Assembly: GCA_012515235.1 (NCBI GenBank)
Contig: JAAYYU010000007.1
Location: 1 to 46,957, forward strand
Length of the DNA: 46,957 nucleotides
Reading direction: 5' to 3'
Origin: Candidatus Anammoximicrobium sp.
GTDB lineage: Bacteria > Planctomycetota > Planctomycetia > Pirellulales > Pirellulaceae
A program made the position numbers and the translations under genes. The notes under the pieces were generated by a model. That model was given only the letters and a program-made list of their open reading frames with translations, was not told the origin of the DNA and made no database searches. Below, one piece after another: positions 18,110-29,901 of the stretch (position 1 is the stretch's first letter; each line of letters begins with the position of its first letter).

Positions 18110-19744
18110 ATGACGAAGCACATTTTCGTAACTGGGGGAGTAGTCAGTTCACTGGGCAAAGGCCTCACCAGCGCGTCCGTCGGGATGCTGCTGGAACGTC
18201 GCGGCTTGCGCGTCAAACTGCAGAAACTCGATCCGTACATCAACGTCGATCCGGGCACGATGAGCCCCTACCAGCACGGCGAAGTGTACGTGCTGGACGA
18301 TGGAAGCGAAACCGATCTCGACCTGGGGCACTACGAACGGTTTACGCACAGTCCGCTGTCGCGAGCTTCGAATTACACGACGGGCCAGATCTATCTATCC
18401 GTCATCGAAAAGGAACGCCGCGGCGAGTTCCTGGGCAAGACGGTCCAAGTGATCCCGCACATCACCAACGAGATTAAAGGCGTGATCCAGAAGTTGGCTG
18501 ACGACGAAACGGACGTGGTCATCACGGAGATCGGCGGAACCGTCGGGGACATCGAAAGCCAGCCCTTTTTGGAGGCCATTCGACAGTTCGCCCTGGACGT
18601 CGGCAAGGAGAACTGCCTGTACATTCACCTGACGTTGATTCCCTACCTGCGAGCCGCCGGCGAACTGAAGACCAAGCCCACGCAGCATTCGGTCGGCCAG
18701 TTGCGGCAAATCGGAATCCAACCGGACTTGTTGATCTGCCGCACCGAACGGGCCGTGTCGCTGGACGACCGCAAGAAGATCGCTTTGTTCTGCAACGTCC
18801 CCCTGGAGGCCGTCGTGGAGGAACGCGACAAGGAGTTTTCGGTCTATGAGGTCCCGTTGAGCCTGGTGGAACACGGGTTGGACGAGTTCATCGTCAAGCG
18901 GTTGCAACTGCGAGCGAATGCCTTGAATTTGGACGACTGGCGGGACATGCTGCATCGCATGCGCAATCCGAAACACGAGGCCAGCGTTGCGGTGGTCGGC
19001 AAGTACGCGGAGCATTTCGACGCCTACAAGTCGATTTACGAATCGCTGGACCATGCGGGGATCCACCACAGCACTCAGGTGCGGATCGGCAAGATCCGCA
19101 GCGAGGAGATCGAACGCGAAGGCGCCGAACGTTTGCTGAGCGGCTTTGACGGCGTGCTGGTCCCCGGCGGATTCGGGGAGCGCGGCATCGAAGGCAAGAT
19201 CGAGGCGATCCGGTATGCTCGGGAACGCGGGATCCCCTTTCTGGGCATTTGCCTGGGGATGCAATGCGCGGTGATCGAGTTTGCCCGCCACGTCGTCGGA
19301 ATGGCCGGCGCGCATTCGACGGAATTCGACAAGAACACGAAGCACCCGGTGATCTGCCTGCTGGATGCCCAGCGGAACGTCACGGAGAAGGGCGGCACCA
19401 TGCGTCTGGGAGCGCAAGTCGCTGAACTGGCTCCGGACAGCCACGCCGCCCAATGCTACAGACGGACGACGATCTTCGAACGGCACCGCCACCGCTACGA
19501 ATTCAACGCAACGTACAGGCAGCAATTCGTGGCCAAAGGACTGCGGATTGCCGCGACAAGCGACTGTGACAAGCTGGTGGAAATTGTGGAATTGCCGGAG
19601 CATCCCTGGTTTGTGGCCGTCCAATTCCATCCCGAGTTCAAATCCAAGCCGACGGCCGCGCATCCGTTGTTCGCCGGTTTCGTCGGCGCCGCCATCGAAC
19701 GTCACCGTAACCGGTCCGAACGCCTGAAGGAGGAAACTGCATGA
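18110..19744 (+). CDS. pyrG: CTP synthase
   Basis: This makes CTP from UTP, ATP and glutamine. The synthetase domain opens with the diagnostic [14 protein letters not shown] and continues with [14 protein letters not shown] and [18 protein letters not shown] motifs. The C-terminal class I amidotransferase domain has the nucleophile elbow GICLGMQ (Cys) and the catalytic pair in [11 protein letters not shown]. Length (544 aa) is standard. The ATG at 18110 follows a GGGAGGGG site at 18092-18099; in-frame sequence upstream to 18023 is not conserved. The stop overlaps the DUF1844 gene start (ATGA), and kdsB, a CTP user, lies just upstream. Confidence 0.97.
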   Translation: MTKHIFVTGGVVSSLGKGLTSASVGMLLERRGLRVKLQKLDPYINVDPGTMSPYQHGEVYVLDDGSETDLDLGHYERFTHSPLSRASNYTTGQIYLSVIEKERRGEFLGKTVQVIPHITNEIKGVIQKLADDETDVVITEIGGTVGDIESQPFLEAIRQFALDVGKENCLYIHLTLIPYLRAAGELKTKPTQHSVGQLRQIGIQPDLLICRTERAVSLDDRKKIALFCNVPLEAVVEERDKEFSVYEVPLSLVEHGLDEFIVKRLQLRANALNLDDWRDMLHRMRNPKHEASVAVVGKYAEHFDAYKSIYESLDHAGIHHSTQVRIGKIRSEEIEREGAERLLSGFDGVLVPGGFGERGIEGKIEAIRYARERGIPFLGICLGMQCAVIEFARHVVGMAGAHSTEFDKNTKHPVICLLDAQRNVTEKGGTMRLGAQVAELAPDSHAAQCYRRTTIFERHRHRYEFNATYRQQFVAKGLRIAATSDCDKLVEIVELPEHPWFVAVQFHPEFKSKPTAAHPLFAGFVGAAIERHRNRSERLKEETA

Positions 19745-20175
19745 GCGACCAGCAAGACGAACCGAAAATCGTGGTGGACGAGGATTGGAAAAGCCGCGTA
19801 CGGGCGGAGAGGGAGGCGGCCAAGAAAGCGGCCGCCGAGGCCGCCGCGGACACGCAGCAGGCCAGCCAATCGGCAGCCGATGCCGCCAGCGGACAGATCC
19901 CACCCGCGTCGTTCGAGGAGTTGATCAGCACCTTTGTGGTCCCGGCGCTGACCGCCATGGGCAAGTTGCCGGATCCCGTCCAAGGGCATCCCATCGTGCG
20001 GCCGGATCTGGCCCAGCACTACATCGACATGCTGAGCGTGGTCGAAGAAAAGACCAAAGGCAACTTGACGAAGGACGAAGCGGGCATGCTGGACGACTTG
20101 CTGCACCAGCTGCGGATGGCCTTTGTGACGACGCGCACAGAGCCGGAACCGCCGGCGAAAGCCGAAAGCAAGTAG
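19741..20175 (+). CDS. DUF1844 protein (144 aa)
   Basis: The N-terminal third is charged and Ala-rich (about residues 15-50), likely helical or flexible. The conserved part begins near [20 protein letters not shown] and includes the [21 protein letters not shown] segment with a closing [17 protein letters not shown] helix, the usual DUF1844 pattern. The function of the family is unknown; it is small, soluble and all-helical. The start overlaps the pyrG stop as ATGA, so it is translationally coupled to CTP synthase. The convergent TatD gene ends 29 bp away. Confidence 0.88.
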   Translation: MSDQQDEPKIVVDEDWKSRVRAEREAAKKAAAEAAADTQQASQSAADAASGQIPPASFEELISTFVVPALTAMGKLPDPVQGHPIVRPDLAQHYIDMLSVVEEKTKGNLTKDEAGMLDDLLHQLRMAFVTTRTEPEPPAKAESK

Positions 20176-20204
20176 CCTTCGTTCAGTGGCAACGGCGCCG
20201 GCTT

Positions 20205-21044
20205 TCAACGCCGCGCGCCGTCGCCGCGGGTTTCGGGGCAGACACTCTCCGCCGCGCCCGAAACCGGGCGTTTGGGAAAGCGGAACAGCTGGGCTGCGTT
20301 GGCCGTCGTGACTTCCGCCAACCGGGCCACGTCCACCCCGCGCACCTCGGCTAGGCAGGCGGCCGTGTGCAGCAGCAGCGCCGGCTCGTTCGGCCGGTGT
20401 CCGCGCCGGGGATGGGGCGACAGATAGGGACTGTCCGTTTCCATCACGAGGCGATCCACCGGGATCATCCGCGCCACGTCGCGTAACGCCTGGGAGTTCT
20501 TGTACGTCACCATGCCCGCAAAACTGACGTGCAGCCCAAGTTCCAGACACTCGCGAGCCGTGTCCGCGTCCCCCGAAAACGCGTGCATCACGCCCCGCAA
20601 CGGTCCGCGCTGCCGGGCCTCGCGAAGCATCGTCAAGGTCTCCGGGGCGCAATCCCGCATGTGAATGATCACCGGCAGATCACGCTCCTGCGCCAGCCTC
20701 AGATGGCGGTCGAAATAATCCTGCTGGAGTTCGAAGGGCGTAAAATCCCAGTGACGGTCCAGCCCCGTTTCGCCCACGGCAACGACGAGTCCTTCGGCCG
20801 CCAAACGGACGATGCGGTCCCAGTCGCCGGGCGCGGCTTGAGCAGCACAGTTGGGCTGAATGCCGACGGCGGCAAACACGGAAAGGTACTGCCGCGCCAG
20901 GGCGAGGCTGGCGTCGCTGGTCGCCGCCGTCGTGCCCACGGTCACGATCGTCGCGATGCCCGCCGCCGCCGCCCGTTCGACGACCTCATCGCGGATCGCG
21001 TCGAACTGCTCGTCGTCCAAATGGGCGTGCGTGTCGCTGTACAT
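20205..21044 (-). CDS. tatD: TatD-family metal-dependent DNase/hydrolase (279 aa)
   Basis: A TIM-barrel hydrolase of the TatD family, cytosolic, with 3'-5' nuclease activity in characterised members. Metal ligands are visible in order: HAH (H6, H8) in the N-terminal SDTHAHLDD, the Glu of VGETGLD, His of IIHMRD, His of MHAFSG and Asp of METDSPYL. A C-terminal extension of about 25 residues after LFRFPK is not conserved. It is the last gene of the leftward nuo run, 52 bp after the small helical protein gene, and may be co-transcribed. Paralogues are often not distinguishable by eye, so the symbol marks the family. Confidence 0.92.
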   Translation of the reverse strand: MYSDTHAHLDDEQFDAIRDEVVERAAAAGIATIVTVGTTAATSDASLALARQYLSVFAAVGIQPNCAAQAAPGDWDRIVRLAAEGLVVAVGETGLDRHWDFTPFELQQDYFDRHLRLAQERDLPVIIHMRDCAPETLTMLREARQRGPLRGVMHAFSGDADTARECLELGLHVSFAGMVTYKNSQALRDVARMIPVDRLVMETDSPYLSPHPRRGHRPNEPALLLHTAACLAEVRGVDVARLAEVTTANAAQLFRFPKRPVSGAAESVCPETRGDGARR

Positions 21045-21096
21045 CCGAGTTCCTCGCGATCCGCAGCCACACCTGCTTCCGTACGGGGTGGCCAGG

Positions 21097-21549
21097 TCAA
21101 ACGCCGCCGGCGGCAGCCCGCCCCGCCGTCAACTCTTCCAGCGACTGCAGATGCGCCTTGGCTTCGCCCAGCGATTCCAAAGCGATGGCGTGAACCTCCG
21201 GATTCATCCGCAAGCGATCGGCGCACTTGGAGACTTCCGCAATCAACTGTTTCTCGAACTCCACCAACCGCGTGACGAGATAATCCACCGACAGGTCGTG
21301 CAACGCGGCATATCGCAACGGGAAATGACCGTAGTTCACCATGCCTCCACCGTCAATGATCCGTTCTCCCAAACGATCCACCACCGCCCGGTGATCCGCT
21401 GCGATCGACTGCATCACCTCCAGCGCTGCCTGATTGTCCCGGTGCAGCCACGGGATGGCATAGCTCAGGTACGCCGCCAGCGAACGGTGGTGCAGGATCA
21501 GCAGACGATTGAGTACGGCGTTCGTATCGACGGAGGTCATGTTCGTCAT
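21097..21549 (-). CDS. Small helical protein, possibly ferritin-like (150 aa)
   Basis: I do not recognise the family firmly. The sequence reads as four or five amphipathic helices with paired His and acidic residues (LHHRSLAAYL near residue 19, AADHRAVVDRLGE near 48, EFEKQLIAEV near 97). This resembles a ferritin-like or haemerythrin-like bundle that could bind metal. No signal peptide. The ATG at 21549 overlaps the nuoN stop by four bases; another Met three codons in is possible. The overlap shows it is translated with the complex I operon, so a role in iron supply or protection is conceivable but unproven. Confidence 0.7.
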   Translation of the reverse strand: MTNMTSVDTNAVLNRLLILHHRSLAAYLSYAIPWLHRDNQAALEVMQSIAADHRAVVDRLGERIIDGGGMVNYGHFPLRYAALHDLSVDYLVTRLVEFEKQLIAEVSKCADRLRMNPEVHAIALESLGEAKAHLQSLEELTAGRAAAGGV

Positions 21550-23333
21550 CCCAGCAGGTGCTGCGCCGCACGCAAGGCGAACTCGTTCAGGAAATTCCAG
21601 ACGAAAAACAGAACCACGGTCGGCAGCGTCACCGCGACCAGGTAGAAGCCGGGCAGCGACTCCAACGGCAACCGGACCGGTCCCCGCGTCTCCGGGTCCG
21701 GATCCATCGTCATCACCTTCACGACCCGCACGTAGTAAAACAGGCTGATCGCCGTGTTCACCCCGCCGACGACCAGCAGCAGGAGCAGATACCCTTGCCC
21801 CGTGCCCAGATACCCCTTGGCCAGCGCCGCAAACACCGCAAACTTGCCGATGAAGCCGGCCAGCGGAGGGATGCCCAGCAGACCGAACAGAATGACGGCG
21901 AAACAGATCACGACGCCCGGACACTGGCGAAACAGACCTGCGTAATCGTCAATCTGCTCGCTCCGCATCGCGTTGCGCAGAAACGCGACGACGCTGAACG
22001 CGCCCAGATTCATGAACAGATACACGGCCAGGTAGACCGCCAGGGCGGCCACTGCTTGCTCGGCCGCCGCCGCATCCCTGGACGCCCAAGCCAGGACGGG
22101 GGGAATCGCCATCATCAGGTAGCCGGCGTGGGCGATCGTCGAGTAAGCCAGCAGCCGCTTGATGTTCGTCTGTCCATAGGCAGCCAGATTTCCGAAGGTG
22201 CAGGTCACCATCGCCAGCAGCGCGATCAGTTTGCCCAGGAGTCCTTGCAGCGGAGCCAGATCGGCGGCCTTGGGTCCCGCCGGCCGCCGCGCCGCGTCCG
22301 AAGATCTCTCTGCCGCCGCGCCGTGGGCGGGCCGCGTCTGCCCGCCGACGGCCAGGAGCGCTGCCGGCGCATGAAGCCGACTTTGTGCCACCGCGGCCGG
22401 AACGTCCGCGCCCGCCAGTTGCCCGGCGGTCACCCCCGGCGGCACGACGACGCCGATCCCGATCACCACCCGCACCAGCAGCGCCAGGGCTGCGCCCTTG
22501 GACGCCACGCTCAAGAAAGCGTCGATTTCCGCCGTCGCCCCTTCGAACACGTCGGGGCACCAGAAATGGAAGGGCACCGCCGAGAGCTTGAACGCCAAGC
22601 CCACAATCACCATCAGTCCGGCCAACGACAGCACCATCGCCTCCGCGCCCGACATGTGGGGCAGGCGGACCGCCAATTCCCGCGCCACGGTCGGCAGGTG
22701 AGCCGAATTGACGATTCCTGCGATCAAGCTGATGCCGTACAGCATCACGCCCGTCGTAGCCGCCCCGTAAACGGCGTATTTCAAGGCGGCTTCGCTGGCC
22801 AGAGAGCGGCGTTTCATCATCGCCACCAGCACATACGAGGGCACGCTGGCCATCTCCACCGCCAGAAAGACCATCAGCAGGTGATTGGCCGAAACCATCA
22901 GGCACATGCCCAGCGTGGCGCCAAGCACCAGCGTGTAGATATCCGCGGCGTCCTCGCGACCGGGCAAGCCCGTCAGTTTCGTCAACGGCACCAGCAGCAC
23001 CACGAACAGCAGCAGCAGGCTCCGCATATAGACCGTGAACGAGTCGAACACCAACATGCCGGTAAAGAACTCGATCCGCTGCTCGGCGGCCGGAGCGTCC
23101 ACGGCCGCCCAAAACAACGCCAGAACCGAACCGGCCAGGGCCAAGTAGGAGACATCAACTCGCCGCCCCCAGGCAAACACGCGCACCAACAGCATCAGCA
23201 CGATCGTCGCACAGATCGTGATTTCCGGCAGAAACAGGCCGATGCTGGACTGCGGCGAAAACGAGAGCGGCCCGCCGGGCGGGACGCCTCGGGTGTCCAG
23301 GATCAGCTGATTGACGGCCTCGTAGAGATTCAC
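21546..23333 (-). CDS. nuoN: NADH-quinone oxidoreductase subunit N
   Basis: An antiporter-like membrane subunit of complex I that helps pump protons. About 14 hydrophobic segments are visible. Conserved charged residues of the family are in place: E160 in LAVEMASVPSYVL and a Lys near 249 in GLAFKLSAVPFHFWCPDV, with K-containing NIKRLLAYSTIAH downstream. The start is GTG at 23333. A Pro/Ala-rich hydrophilic insertion of some 65 residues (about 297-362) breaks the usual pattern between transmembrane segments, making it about 100 residues longer than common homologues. It lies 28 bp after nuoM and overlaps the next gene. Confidence 0.94.
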   Translation of the reverse strand: MNLYEAVNQLILDTRGVPPGGPLSFSPQSSIGLFLPEITICATIVLMLLVRVFAWGRRVDVSYLALAGSVLALFWAAVDAPAAEQRIEFFTGMLVFDSFTVYMRSLLLLFVVLLVPLTKLTGLPGREDAADIYTLVLGATLGMCLMVSANHLLMVFLAVEMASVPSYVLVAMMKRRSLASEAALKYAVYGAATTGVMLYGISLIAGIVNSAHLPTVARELAVRLPHMSGAEAMVLSLAGLMVIVGLAFKLSAVPFHFWCPDVFEGATAEIDAFLSVASKGAALALLVRVVIGIGVVVPPGVTAGQLAGADVPAAVAQSRLHAPAALLAVGGQTRPAHGAAAERSSDAARRPAGPKAADLAPLQGLLGKLIALLAMVTCTFGNLAAYGQTNIKRLLAYSTIAHAGYLMMAIPPVLAWASRDAAAAEQAVAALAVYLAVYLFMNLGAFSVVAFLRNAMRSEQIDDYAGLFRQCPGVVICFAVILFGLLGIPPLAGFIGKFAVFAALAKGYLGTGQGYLLLLLVVGGVNTAISLFYYVRVVKVMTMDPDPETRGPVRLPLESLPGFYLVAVTLPTVVLFFVWNFLNEFALRAAQHLLG

Positions 23334-23361
23334 AATGACTTCGCCTCGGCTGTGTGGAAGA

Positions 23362-25158
<1,797 letters not shown>

Positions 25159-25168
25159 CAGTCGTCGC

Positions 25169-27730
25169 TTATCCCGCCCACGAAGATCCCCAGAAGAAAC
25201 TGATGAAGACAAAAACCGCCAACGCCCCGATTGCCACGAACATGACATACTGCCGCAACCGGCCGGTCTGCACGCGCCGCAGCCAAACGCCAACCCCGTA
25301 CACGCCGCTGGCGAACCTGTTCACCGAGCCATCCACGAGCCACTGATCGGCCATGCGGTCCCAGATCGCCGCCAGGCCGCTCGTCCACCGCGCGAGGCCG
25401 TCGATCAGCCCGTCGATCCAGTGCCGGTCCACGGCCGCCGCCCAGCGGGCGACCGCGTGCGTCGGCCGCACGAACAGAACATCGTACAACTCGTCGAACC
25501 ACCACTTGTGCAACAAGAACTGGTACAAGGCCTCGAATTGACGCCGCACCTCCGCCGCCTGAATGTACCCCAGACAGTAGATGACCGTCGCCAAGCCGAT
25601 CCCCGCCCAGGCCGTCAGCGTCGCCAGCCAGGTCACAGGCTTGACGATCGCCTCGTGCTGCTCGGGTGCGTGCGCAAAGTGCTCGTTGGGCCACGTCATA
25701 CCGAGCGCCGGCGACGCCGCGTCCGCCAGCGTGCCCAGCGGTCGCGACTGTTCCAGCAGTCCGACGACGCTCAAGTTGCTCAGCCGACTTTGTCCGCCAA
25801 ACGGCTGCCAGGCCACGCCGGTGGCGAACACCGCCAGCACGACCAGCGGCACCGTCATCACCAGCGGCGATTCGTGCGCGTGCTCGTAACGATGCGGGTT
25901 CCGCGGCTTGCCGGCAAACGTCAGGTACCACAGCCGGAACATGTAAAAGGCCGTGATCATGGCCCCACCCGCCGCCGCGTAGAACAACAGGCTGGCCACG
26001 AAACTGCGGTTGCCTTCGTACAGCATGAACGAGCAGGCTTGCTCCAGAATGCGGTCCTTGGAGTAGTAGCCGCTGAATCCGATCACAAACGGAATGCTGA
26101 TCCCCGCAATCGCCAGACAGCCCACGAGCATGGTCAAAGCCGTGATCGGCATCTTTTTGCGCAGGCCGCCCATTTCGGTCATTTCATTCGTGTGGACGGC
26201 ATGAATCACCGAGCCGGAGCACAAGAACAGCAGGCTCTTGAAGAAAGCGTGCGTCACCAAATGCAACAACCCCGCGACCCACCCGCCGACGCCCAACGCC
26301 AGCATCATGTAGCCTAACTGGCTGACCGTCGAATAGGCCAAAACCCGCTTGATGTCGGTGGCCGTGATGGCAATCGTGGCGGCCATGAACAGCGTGATGC
26401 AGCCGACCAACGCGATCACCAGCAGCACCTCCGGCGTGAACACGGGAAAAAAGCGGCCCACCAGATAGACGCCGGCGGCGACCATCGTCGCCGAGTGGAC
26501 AAGGGCCGATACGGGCGTGGGACCCTCCATCGCGTCCGGCAACCAGACGTGCAGCGGAAACTGGGCGCTCTTGCCGACACAGCCGCAGAAGATGCCGATC
26601 CCGGCCAACACCAGCAACCCGTATCCGAAACGCGGTCCCTGGCCGTCCGGCCCGCCGTTGCGCCAAGTCTCGACCTGGGCGGCGATCGCCTGCTCCACCT
26701 GCTCCGCGCTCGCCTGGGGCCCCAGGCCGCGCACGATCCGGGCTACCTCGTCGCGAGCCGACAGCCGCACCAGGCCGTCCGGCACGCGGAGTGAATGGTC
26801 CGCGCCGGAGCGGACCAGGCTGAAGATGCCCTGTTCCAGGCGTTTGGTTCCGCCCGCGTCCGCCCGCTGTACGTCGCCAAAGGCAAACGTCCCCAGTCCG
26901 CACCACAGGACCATCAGGCCGATCATCATCCCAAAATCGCCGATGCGGTTGACGATGAACGCTTTGTTGGCCGCATGGCAGGCGCTGCGACGCTCGATGT
27001 AAAAGCCGATCAGGAAGTAGGAGCAGATGCCCACCAACTCCCAGAACACGAACACCATCGCGATGTTGCCGGCCAGGACCAGCCCCAACATGCTGAAGCA
27101 GAACAGGGACATGTACTGAAAAAAGACCGCCGGACGCCCTCGCCGTTTGAGGTGCGAGCCGTCGCGCAACGTGACTTCCTGATCCGTCACCTCGTGCTGC
27201 TCGTCGTGCATGTAGCCCAGCGAGTAGAAATGGATGCACGAAGCAATCAGCGTGACCAGGCAGAACATGCAGATCGTCAGCGAGTCGATGTAGTACCCGA
27301 TCGACAACCGCAGCCTGCCGAACACGCCCAAGGTGTAGTAGTCGCCCGCGTAGTAGACGGGCGGACGGTGCATGTGGCCCGCAGGCGAATTCGACGCAGC
27401 ACTGCCGGCCTCGCCCGCACCGCCGACCGCCCGACTGCCCGGTTCCGACAGACCGGCCGTCGCCGCGTGTGCGGGGTCCTGCTCGCCCGATGTCACCCGC
27501 CCCAACTCCGCCGCCGGGTGCTCCCCGCCGCCGGGAAAATGGTGACCCAGCCAGACCAAAAGCGCCACAAAGGAGAGCACCCCTGCCGCTACGATCGCGC
27601 CGGTGGCGATGTGCGCACCGTGACCGAATGCTTTTCCGAGCCGCGGCCCGAACAGCAGCAGGAAGAAAAACGAGGCCAGCGGAAGCAGTGTCGCCAGCCC
27701 CAACAGCCATGGCAGAGCAGATGGTTCCAT
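25169..27730 (-). CDS. nuoL: NADH-quinone oxidoreductase subunit L, enlarged (853 aa)
   Basis: The largest antiporter-like subunit of complex I, bearing the long lateral helix at its C-terminus. Conserved parts include FVFWELVGICSYFLIG (Glu of the proton channel), NRIGDFGMMIG, QFPLHVWLPDAMEGPTPVSAL and KRVLAYSTVSQLGYM. At 853 aa it is far longer than the 600-700 usual in bacteria. The excess comes from insertions near residues 66-125 (Gly/Ala/Glu-rich, before YYAGDYY), 180-200 (charged) and 285-368 (hydrophilic, helix-forming). The start overlaps the nuoK stop by one base (TAATG). All catalytic helices look intact, so it is probably functional. Confidence 0.94.
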   Translation of the reverse strand: MEPSALPWLLGLATLLPLASFFFLLLFGPRLGKAFGHGAHIATGAIVAAGVLSFVALLVWLGHHFPGGGEHPAAELGRVTSGEQDPAHAATAGLSEPGSRAVGGAGEAGSAASNSPAGHMHRPPVYYAGDYYTLGVFGRLRLSIGYYIDSLTICMFCLVTLIASCIHFYSLGYMHDEQHEVTDQEVTLRDGSHLKRRGRPAVFFQYMSLFCFSMLGLVLAGNIAMVFVFWELVGICSYFLIGFYIERRSACHAANKAFIVNRIGDFGMMIGLMVLWCGLGTFAFGDVQRADAGGTKRLEQGIFSLVRSGADHSLRVPDGLVRLSARDEVARIVRGLGPQASAEQVEQAIAAQVETWRNGGPDGQGPRFGYGLLVLAGIGIFCGCVGKSAQFPLHVWLPDAMEGPTPVSALVHSATMVAAGVYLVGRFFPVFTPEVLLVIALVGCITLFMAATIAITATDIKRVLAYSTVSQLGYMMLALGVGGWVAGLLHLVTHAFFKSLLFLCSGSVIHAVHTNEMTEMGGLRKKMPITALTMLVGCLAIAGISIPFVIGFSGYYSKDRILEQACSFMLYEGNRSFVASLLFYAAAGGAMITAFYMFRLWYLTFAGKPRNPHRYEHAHESPLVMTVPLVVLAVFATGVAWQPFGGQSRLSNLSVVGLLEQSRPLGTLADAASPALGMTWPNEHFAHAPEQHEAIVKPVTWLATLTAWAGIGLATVIYCLGYIQAAEVRRQFEALYQFLLHKWWFDELYDVLFVRPTHAVARWAAAVDRHWIDGLIDGLARWTSGLAAIWDRMADQWLVDGSVNRFASGVYGVGVWLRRVQTGRLRQYVMFVAIGALAVFVFISFFWGSSWAG

Positions 27731-28065
27731 TAGCCTTTCAAGTGGTCGGCACGATCGACGTCAATCGATGCGCGGCTATTGTAAAAATTCAACACGATCG
27801 CCAACGCCACCGCCGCTTCGGCGGCCGCCAGCACAATCACAAACAAGGCCATCAGATGGCCGTCCAGTCCCAGCGATTGCGGACGCAGGTAATCGCTGCC
27901 GAAGGCCACGAAATTGACGTTGGCTCCGTTGAGCACCAATTCGACCCCCATCAGCACGCCCAACGCATTTCGCTTCGTCATCATGCAGGCGATGCCTGCG
28001 ACGAACAGCACCGCCCCCACCGCCAAGTAGTGCGCGACTGTAATCTGGCCGAAACAAGGCGTCAT
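27730..28065 (-). CDS. nuoK: NADH-quinone oxidoreductase subunit K
   Basis: A three-helix membrane subunit of complex I. The family core is present: FVAGIACMMTKRNALGVLMGVELVLNGANVNFVAF, holding the conserved Glu in the GVEL motif, and a second acidic site in VLAAAEAAVALAIVL. Length (111 aa) is typical with a short charged tail. It starts within the nuoJ stop (ATGA overlap) and ends within the nuoL start, so the three genes are tightly coupled. Confidence 0.95.
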   Translation of the reverse strand: MTPCFGQITVAHYLAVGAVLFVAGIACMMTKRNALGVLMGVELVLNGANVNFVAFGSDYLRPQSLGLDGHLMALFVIVLAAAEAAVALAIVLNFYNSRASIDVDRADHLKG

Positions 28066-28646
28066 CGCATCAAGTTCCTGTCAACTGGTTGCCCCCCGTC
28101 CGCCGACCGCTTGGCGCGTGCCAGATAGGCCGCCCCGATCAGCACCACCAACAGGTGCATGGAGATAATTACGAACGGCAGCAAATACCCGTTGCCTCCA
28201 TCCAGCCGTACCCCGGACAGCGCCAAGCCGATCCGGGTCGTCGTGCTCGCGTCGGCGGGCGGCGATGCTTGGCCGAGCGGAATCCGCCAGCCGTCCACCA
28301 GAAACGCCGTCCTCAGCAGCAGCAACAGCAACGCGCCGCCGACGAACAAGGTCAAAATCCACTCGCCTCCGCCCGTCTTCATGCGGATAAAATTGCTGCG
28401 CGACGTGAGCATGACGCCGAACACCAACAGCACCAGGGTGCCGCCGACGTACAGCATCAACTGCATCGCGCCGACAAACTCCGCGCCCGCCAGAAAAAAC
28501 AAACCGGCTACGGCTCCCAGCGAAACAATCAGATAGGACGCCATGTGCACGATGTTCGGAGTGAACAGGACGGCCAGTGCAAAACCACACGAAATCAGGG
28601 CGAACAGCCAGAAGAAGGCCGCTTGCCAGTCGATCGCGGCGAACAT
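28062..28646 (-). CDS. nuoJ: NADH-quinone oxidoreductase subunit J
   Basis: A membrane subunit of complex I with five hydrophobic helices. The family signature is clear in the third helix region: GAEFVGAMQLMLYVGGTLVLLVFGVML, where the conserved Tyr and bulge-forming glycines lie. A hydrophilic loop (about residues 120-145) precedes the last helix. Length (194 aa) is normal. It starts 4 bp after the nuoH stop. In the usual gene order nuoI would lie here, between H and J, but it is absent. Confidence 0.94.
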   Translation of the reverse strand: MFAAIDWQAAFFWLFALISCGFALAVLFTPNIVHMASYLIVSLGAVAGLFFLAGAEFVGAMQLMLYVGGTLVLLVFGVMLTSRSNFIRMKTGGGEWILTLFVGGALLLLLLRTAFLVDGWRIPLGQASPPADASTTTRIGLALSGVRLDGGNGYLLPFVIISMHLLVVLIGAAYLARAKRSADGGQPVDRNLMR

Positions 28647-28650
28647 CGCT

Positions 28651-29901
28651 TCAGCCTCCCACCTTCTCGGACCTCGCCGCCACCCGGCGGCCCGCCGCCG
28701 CGGTTCGCTCCCCCTGGGCCTGCCGCTCCGCCGCCTCGGCCTTCCGGACCCAGCCCTCGCGCACGCCCGCCACTCCGCGGGGTGCGACCGGGATCAGATC
28801 GTTCGGGCCCCGCAGTCCCAGCAACTGCCAGGACAGCACCCCGACGAAACAAATCGCCGCCAGCGGGACGCAGTATTTCAGGCAGGTGGTCATCACCTGG
28901 TCGATCCGCAGACGCGGCAGCGTCCAGCGGACCCAAATCATCACCGTGACGCCCAGCACGCCTTTGAGAATCAAGTTCACACAACCGGCCAGATTGGCGA
29001 GATAGCCGGTCAACCGGAAAACCGTCTCTTCTTGCCCGTACGACCATCCCAAAAGATCAAACAGAGGAATCGGGCCGTGCCAGCCGCCCAAGAACAGCAC
29101 CGAACACAGGCAACTGACCAGGAACATCGAGCCGTATTCGGCCATGAAAAAGAAGCCCCAGCGGAGGCCGGAATACTCGGTGTGGAAGCCCGCCACCAAC
29201 TCGCTTTCCGCCTCGGCCAAATCGAACGGCGCCCGGTTCACACTCGCCACCCCGCACGTGAAGTAGATCCAGAACGCGAGGAACGTGAACGGATCGTGGA
29301 AGACCAGCCAGTTGCTCATCCAGCCCGCCTGCATGTTGCCGATGGCAATCAGGTCCAGCGTCCCACACAGCAACACCGGGATCACAACGCACAGCTTGAG
29401 CGGCACTTCATAGCTGACCACCTGAGCCGACTCGCGCATGGCTCCGAACAGCGACCATTTCGATCCCGACGCGTAGCCCGCCAGGATCACTCCGAAGACC
29501 TCCAACGAGAGCACGGCCAGGACAAAAAACACGCCGGTGTGCAGGTGCTGTGCTACCCAACCGTCAGCAAACGGCAAGGCGAGAAACGGAGTGAAACTCG
29601 CCGTGAAGCTCACGTAAGGCGCGACCCGAAACAGCATCGCGTCGGCGGAACCCGGCACCAAGTCCTCTTTCGTCAGCAGCTTGAGACCGTCTGCGGGCGA
29701 CTGCAGCCAGCCAAATCTTCCACCCGTCCGAGTAGGTCCCAGCCGGTCCTGAATGCGCCCGGCGACTTTACGTTCCATCCAGATGAACACCGCCGCCCCG
29801 GTCCCGACCAAGCTAAGAATCAGCCCACAATGCACCAAGGCCGCCAGCAGGCAGGCCAGCCATGTCGGCAAATGCAAGCTGGTATCGAAGAATTCGGCCA
29901 C
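28651..29901 (-). CDS. nuoH: NADH-quinone oxidoreductase subunit H
   Basis: The membrane subunit that joins the hydrophilic arm of complex I and forms part of the quinone site. Conserved stretches are FIWMERKVAGRIQDRLGPTR-like residues near the N-terminus, LKLLTKEDLVP, the quinone-loop region with RAPFDLAEAESELVAGFHTEYSG, and a late RWTLPRLRIDQ motif. GTG at 29901 is the start. A basic, Ala-rich tail of about 45 residues extends past the last helix and is unusual. It is the first gene of the H-J-K-L-M-N block; no nuoA-G or nuoI lies in the window. Confidence 0.95.
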   Translation of the reverse strand: MAEFFDTSLHLPTWLACLLAALVHCGLILSLVGTGAAVFIWMERKVAGRIQDRLGPTRTGGRFGWLQSPADGLKLLTKEDLVPGSADAMLFRVAPYVSFTASFTPFLALPFADGWVAQHLHTGVFFVLAVLSLEVFGVILAGYASGSKWSLFGAMRESAQVVSYEVPLKLCVVIPVLLCGTLDLIAIGNMQAGWMSNWLVFHDPFTFLAFWIYFTCGVASVNRAPFDLAEAESELVAGFHTEYSGLRWGFFFMAEYGSMFLVSCLCSVLFLGGWHGPIPLFDLLGWSYGQEETVFRLTGYLANLAGCVNLILKGVLGVTVMIWVRWTLPRLRIDQVMTTCLKYCVPLAAICFVGVLSWQLLGLRGPNDLIPVAPRGVAGVREGWVRKAEAAERQAQGERTAAAGRRVAARSEKVGG

